Source: Escallonia rubra (taxonomy: Eukaryota; Streptophyta; Magnoliopsida; Escalloniales; Escalloniaceae). Taken from it: a stretch of 64,000 nucleotides of DNA. The stretch is taken from the NCBI GenBank assembly GCA_033065855.1, contig JAVXUO010001077.1:1-64000 (forward strand), read 5' to 3'. The notes under the pieces are model-generated. The model ran no database searches, was not told the DNA's origin, and saw only the letters and a list, made by a program, of their open reading frames with translations. A program made the translations under genes and the position numbers. Positions 58,992 through 64,000 of this stretch are shown here, in pieces; the stretch's first letter is position 1; the number at the start of each line of letters is the position of its first letter.

Positions 58992-60952
58992 CTCCAAATA
59001 ATTGATTCAGGTTCAATGTTGGGATTTTCTTAGCAATATCATGCTGATATCAATGCATAATTCAGTGTTCGACAATAGCCATAAGTAAATCGAAAGAATA
59101 CTTACGAGTACGAGTTATTGAAAGTCTTTTACTTTAACCTTAACGGAACAATCCAATTACTAGTATACCGTATATGCTACGATATTATGAATTAAGTACT
59201 GACTCATACATACTCCCAGAACAGCCCCCTCATCGAGTATGTATAATTACCAAAATGCGCATTATGTGTAAAATTACCAAAAACATCTCTCTCATAATTA
59301 AATTACCAAAACATCATTCCCGTATGTAAAATCACTAAAATATCCTTACCGTATGTGAATTTACGCGAAAGTACCTTTTATAAGTAAAATTACCAAAATA
59401 TTCCCTAGAATTCCTGGCACCAGAAAAATCTTAAAAACACATCAAAACACTATTTTGAGCATCATGAAGTCATTTGTGGGCTAAAAAGTATTTTAGCAAA
59501 AAAATTTACCCGAAAATCCTGAACCGGTGTCCAGACCGAGCGCTCAGATGTCGGTTCTACTAAAAACAGCTATCGGCCTCGAAATGGCATGAAATTTTTA
59601 AAAATGAAACATACCAGTAATATAAGGTTTTCTTAAATTTGCTAAATAATTCAGGAGATCCTTATAATTGATATCCTAATTTAGAGTCCTTCGCAGACAC
59701 CAAAAAATTTCAAACTTTTTCACAGCGTACCTCTTGTCAAAATAATATGGGTTATTGTTTTGGACTTTGTCATATTTTGATCCTAACTATTTGTAAGAAT
59801 ACCTAAATAAACCCCCCCCCCCCCGTGACAAAAACAATTATTGTTCGCTGATTAAAACCCACACTAACTCAGCTTAGACACACACACTTCATCACCTAGC
59901 TTTCTCATCTTCTCTGTCGAAGCACATGGCCACCCAATTCACACACACACGCAACCACACATGCTAACACATCCAACACACAATTACACACATTCACACA
60001 ATCACATGCCTGAACCACCACTGTCAATAACACACATTGCACACACATACCTCCCTCACTGAACACACATATAACTCTGCTACAACACACGAAAAACACA
60101 TAATTCACACACTAACTCATACTACACCACCCAACACATACACTACACTGCTTTGAACACACACACGCGCACGCGCGCGCGCAAAAACACAAAATAGCAC
60201 ACTGCTGTTTCACAAACATATGCCGCACAGCCACTAACACACACATGCACATTAAATTTTATACCTAACCTCACTTACCACATCTACCCATGCGCTTCAC
60301 AGAACTACCTAAATAATCTTACACGAATTTAACTTTAAACTCACAGTTCACACACACAAACACCAAGAACACACACTGTCCAAAACAGGTTGTTACCTAA
60401 CTTTGAGCGCCCATTTCTCCTTCAAAAATTCACCAAGCTGCTCCATGCTTTCCTTGCTGCCAAATTCTTCTTCCTCCTTTCTTTCCTTCCTTCTCAGTTT
60501 CTCCCTTATTTTCCCTTCTTCTCGAAGCTCTATTTCTCTTCAGCTTCTGTTCTCTATTCTGCTTCTTCTATTTTGTTTTGTTTTTCCTTGTTTATTGTTC
60601 ACCCGAATTTGTTTTCTTTTAATCCCCCTTTTTTTGTTTTTAAACCTACCATTAGTTTTTACTTTAAATGATTAGTCACCAAAAATTTAGGTAGGCGGTA
60701 TCACCATCTTATGATCCATTTTTCTGAAATTTAATACATAATGCCTAGCTTTTAAAATTTGCTATTTAGCCCCAAAGTTTTCCAAAATTATAAAATGACC
60801 CCAAAAGTTTTCAAAATTATGTTTGTACCTCAAAATTATTTTAAGCTCTCATACTATTAAAATACCCGAGCATTGCTCAAAATTAACGCCTATTTATTTT
60901 TTGAGTCACCGATAGTTATTTTAAACCTCTCCAAAAAGTACCGGATATTACA
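58992..60952 (-). repeat. LTR3 of the array (partial)
   Basis: Begins at the position equal to about 48522 of LTR1 (TTCAGGTTCAATGTTGGG) and runs to the outer end GGATATTACA. About 1.27 kb of the LTR is missing at the junction. It has the ACCAAAA-CCC segment like LTR2 and a CGCGCACGCGCGCGC run at about 60164-60183. Confidence 0.82.
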
Positions 60953-61207
60953 TATATAATCATTCGATTCGTACTGTTTGGACTTTGATCGATCTTACTA
61001 GTTCTCAAAAGCTCACTCTCGTTTGATTTCCTTCTGTAGGTAATGATGACCAGTAGATGCTTGGGGTGGGTTTAGAGCCTGAGTGAGAAGCTTGATTATT
61101 TATGATTATTTTATTTAGTAGGACTCCTGCATAGGTGAATACTGTTTAGCTCTTTCTATAGAAAGCTTATTTCAAAGAAATTAAGATATTGCACGGATTA
61201 GAAGCGT

Positions 61208-61259
<52 letters not shown>
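61208..61259. repeat. TA microsatellite
   Basis: About 25 TA units, with a shorter run continuing at 62532-62555 on the other side of the inserted TIR element. Confidence 0.95.
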
Positions 61260-61261
<2 letters not shown>

Positions 61262-62531
61262 GGAAAGCAAATATAAGGCTAGCATCACGCAAGTTGCGTG
61301 AGGCTAGCGACTAAAACTACGTAGTTTTGGATAAAAAAACATAATATTTCTTTTCTTTTTCTCTCTCTCCCTTCTCCCTATTTTCCTTTATTTCCCTTCT
61401 CTCTATGGCCACCATTCAGAACCCACCATTCTCACCCCTCTGCCATTGAACACAGAACCACCACTTTAGAAAACCAACCACCATCACCATGCTCGATCGC
61501 CAGTCTCCGTCACCAGCCAGCCTCCATCGTCGGCGACGCTCACAAATCCATATGGCAGACCACCCACCACTCTCACCATCAAAAACCATCGCCACCATAC
61601 ATGAACCCAACCACCACCACCTCTCACGATCCCGTCGCCAGGCACCCTTTCTCTCTCTTACATTCCAGATTGTGCCAACCTTCACGACTGGACTTCGTAC
61701 CAGTAAGCCCTGTCCACTGCAATCTGTTTCCACCGCCTACACCATACACAACCACCACAGGTTCCACCGTCCACGAGCATTGGGGTTTCATCAGCTTGCA
61801 AGCCCTAATAAATGAGTCAACCTCCATCATCAGCGGCAATGGAGCTGGCAATTGAGGCTGACAATGGGGCAGCATGTGTTTGTATAAATGCCCGAAAAAT
61901 ATCAACGCAAAATCCATTTCGTTATTTGTTATAGTGAAGTGAAGATAATCAGAGTGCACAAGTTCGAGCTTTCGAATCGATCCAACGCAAAACCCATCAA
62001 TTCATTCAATTTTGAATCTTTATACAAAGAGTTTAATCAAATCGAAGTGTATGATTTTAGCAACTTAATTGCACTGATTTGCATTATTGTGAGATGTGGT
62101 GGTGGGAGAGAGCAAGGGCAGTGATCAATTTCAAATGGTGGTGGTGGCTTGAGTTTCATGGTGGGTGGCCTGCAACACTTGTTTACAAGGGTTACAGATG
62201 GTGTTGGGTTTGAAGTGTGTGCGGTGGTGTTAATGGTGGTGGTGTGGATTTGGGGTTACAGATGGTGTTGGGTTTGAAGGTGGTTGATGAGGATATGAGT
62301 GGTTTTGTGGTGGTTGATGGTTTAGCTTTGGGGTGCTAGTGGTTCGTCCTACGAAGTGAAAGGGGGCTAAGGGTGCTGGTTTCTATATGTTGGCGACAAA
62401 GAAAAAGGGAGAATGGAGACACATGGAGAGGAAAAAAGAGAAAACGAAAAGAAAGAAATCTTTCAAAACTACGTCGTTTTAGTCGCTAGCCTCACGCAAC
62501 TTGCGTGAGGCTAGCCTTATATTCGCTTTCC
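61260..62531. mobile_element. TIR element with palindromic ends
   Basis: 1272 bp within a TA microsatellite. Inverted termini of about 70 bp (61260-61330 and 62461-62531) read GGAAAGC-AATATAAGG, GCTAGCCTCACGCAA, TTGCGTGAGGCTAGC, GACTAAAAC-ACGTAGTTTTG. The middle of each terminus is itself a near-perfect 31-base palindrome (GCTAGC...GCTAGC). TATATATAT lies on both sides, but a TSD cannot be proven in a TA array. The interior has CCACCA-rich sequence on the left and GGTGGT-rich sequence on the right (partly inverted), and a duplicated TTACAGATGGTGTTGGGTTT. No transposase. MULE-like or mariner-like are both possible. Confidence 0.75.
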
Positions 62532-62627
62532 TATATATATATATATATATATATAAAGTGAGTGAGTGAGTATTTTAAATCTCTGAAAGTTCGGGGTGTT
62601 AATGTTCGGGACTTTCGGGTCGTCATA

Positions 62628-64000
62628 GAAAACAATTATGAAAGGGGTGGCGAGATAAAATAATGCCATTAGCAGTGCACGTGGCTAAAGCCACCGTGAC
62701 GAGTTACACATCAAAGGTTGGGGGCTGATTCCAAATGAAAGTTAGTTTGTTGAATGTAAGGGAGAAAACAACTTTGTCCAAACTATGCACATTAGACGAT
62801 GGAGGAACGGGGTTAAAATAATGGTAAACAATTTCATATGATTACAAGGACATAAATGAACGTTATCAGTTGCCATCAAGTTTCAAAGCATCAGCTGGCA
62901 GCTAGTTTCAAGGCATCCAGTTAAGATTCGGAATAAGGTATCAGGTTTGATAATGCCGCCCCAAAGCAATAAAAGCAATCAGACAGAGTGAGGGTGACAG
63001 AGCCTATTTACCGAGATGAGTTTACCTGTGAACTCAAAACACTTTAGCAGCAAACACGAACGCAAAAGGAACAAAAGATAATCGTGATTGATATTTATAA
63101 ACGAAATACGCAGCAGGTGTTTACATTATACAAAATCAAAGTTAAACGAATCTAACAAGTCCAATATAATTAAATGAAACCTTATAAACATAATATTGAT
63201 TGGTCCAATGCTGATCCATATTTCAAATAGTAACCCCTACGTCTACTTGCACAATTTTAAGTGCAAAGTCTTGATCTTCTCAAAAACTTTGTTTCAGAAA
63301 CCCTACTATAGAATTAACAAGAATTTCAATTAAACTCTAACAATCACAACAATCTATGTGGTTCTTACTAATAACCTCAATCTCAATATCAAAACAAGCT
63401 CTTACCTTAAAGTAATGACCAAAATCTCAAGATGTCTCTTCCTAGAGATATTTGGAGACTCTTCTAAAGTTTGTTGTGCTCATAAGGAATATGTATTGTA
63501 TGTAAAGCATCAGAAACATAAAAGAAATATAATTATATTTCTAAAACAATTAGAATTGTAAAATACACATTACGTCCAAAATCTCTAATTTTCTAAATGG
63601 GCCAAACTAAAGCCCAAATTTACATTGGGTCGTCTAATCCCAAAAATATAACCCACTTTTAAAAAAAATGAATTATTTCATAAGCCCATGGACTAAGAGA
63701 GAAAACTACGAAAACGCCCTTCATGACTAAAGTCAATTTTTTTTTACACATATAAATATCTGGGGTATAACAATCGCAACCAGCAATAATTTCAAAAATT
63801 TATATTAGGTTGATTCCTGAACAAAAAGACCTTTGGAAAAAAAAATCTTTTACTTTTGAATATCCCCTCCAATACTAAAATGCGCACAAGGCGACTAAAA
63901 TTACTAAACAAAACAAATGACACTGAAATGCTTTGACATTTTAGACACTGAAATGTCTCAGCAGCACGAGGTTACCATAAAATTTTTAGAACTTAATAAT
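62628..64000. other. Non-coding, probably LTR-derived
   Basis: No gene supported. At 63758-63772 ATCTGGGGTATAACA looks like an LTR start on the minus strand (TGTTATACCCCAG). Further right, GAAATGCTTTGACATTTTAG plus ACACT resembles GAATGCCACGACATTTCAG plus ACACT at 15803-15827 in the solo LTR. It is probably the edge of one more LTR that runs out of the window. Confidence 0.4.

Larger units (their letters stand above)
47251..60952 (-). mobile_element. Three-LTR gypsy array (LTR-int-LTR-int-LTR, minus)
   Basis: A 13.7-kb insertion flanked by the TSD TATAT (47246-47250 and 60953-60957). It contains LTR1 (47251-50226), a 3.6-kb internal region, LTR2 (53864-57088), a short internal piece broken by a hAT-like element, and a partial LTR3 (58992-60952). 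All are in the same orientation. Minus-sense LTRs run from TGTAATATCCGGTAC to ATGTTACA. LTR1 and LTR3 outer ends are both followed by the TSD, so the array grew after one insertion, most simply by unequal recombination between LTRs. Internal RT, RNase H and integrase are absent. Confidence 0.82.
44966..62627 (+). mobile_element. Gypsy-type LTR (plus), opened by younger insertions
   Basis: Starts TGTAGCACCCTATTAAATTT (44966) and probably ends GACTTTCGGGTCGTCATA (62627), close to the GGGTCGTGACA end of the solo LTR at 14347. Its own sequence is 44966-47250, 60958-61259 and 62532-62627, about 2.6 kb. The GTAGGACTCCTGCATAGGTG block at about 61120 resembles the matching block of the inserted LTRs, so they are relatives. 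Flanks GACAA (44961-44965) and GAAAA (62628-62632) could be a diverged TSD. I see no internal domain, so a solo LTR is likely. The right boundary is uncertain. Confidence 0.5.

Noticed and set aside
63358..63561. 67-codon plus-strand frame
   Set aside because: AT-rich sequence, no domain, no supporting context.

Overview
This is a gene-poor, transposon-packed stretch of a flowering-plant nuclear genome, most likely a eudicot. The signs are GT-AG introns in a BGAL9-type beta-galactosidase fragment, plant-specific transposon lineages (CACTA, hAT with BED finger, MULEs that carry host sequence, Ty3/gypsy of Tekay/Del and Tat type), an ALOG-domain fragment and a plant mobile domain (PMD) gene. 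I see no intact host gene. Nearly everything can be read as insertions into older insertions, and many carry recognisable target-site duplications (TSDs). The order of events can therefore be read from the sequence.

Layout. 1-5000: the 3' half of a decayed Ty3/gypsy element (+ strand), split by a 1.3-kb Pack-MULE (9-bp TSD) carrying an ALOG-domain fragment and by a 0.7-kb hAT-like element (8-bp TSD). 5790-6230: an imperfect pair of LTR-like repeats. 7229-9635: the last four exons of a beta-galactosidase gene, open and correctly spliceable, with no 5' exons seen. 10607-39907: a 29.3-kb composite CACTA transposon with CACTACAAG ends, subterminal repeats and a 6-bp flanking repeat. Its minus-strand Transposase_24 (TnpA-like) gene is split by a 21.9-kb insertion. 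That insertion is a solo LTR of about 3.8 kb (TSD TAATG), itself opened by an 18.1-kb Tat-lineage Ty3/gypsy element (TSD TGGGT). The Tat element holds a nearly intact 3.7-kb hAT transposon (8-bp TSD), giving four nesting levels.

The Tat element is the most interesting unit. On the minus strand it encodes gag, protease, RT, RNase H, a second archaeal-type RNase H, and integrase. Between integrase and the 3' LTR it carries a convergent plus-strand gene of the plant mobile domain family with its own TATA box. All of these are now damaged by stops and frameshifts. Its LTRs carry 109-bp and 24-bp tandem repeats.

39974-64000: another gypsy LTR and 3' pol half (minus), a repeat-bearing LTR-like segment, and a plus-strand LTR (about 44966-62627). 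That LTR is opened by a 13.7-kb three-LTR array (TSD TATAT, minus orientation, PBS and polypurine tract visible, gag only) and by a 1.27-kb TIR element whose ends form near-perfect palindromes. Another hAT-like element (57162-58781) sits inside the array. The last 1.3 kb is non-coding and LTR-like.

All identifications come from reading translations and repeats by eye. Family names rest on recognised motifs, not on searches.
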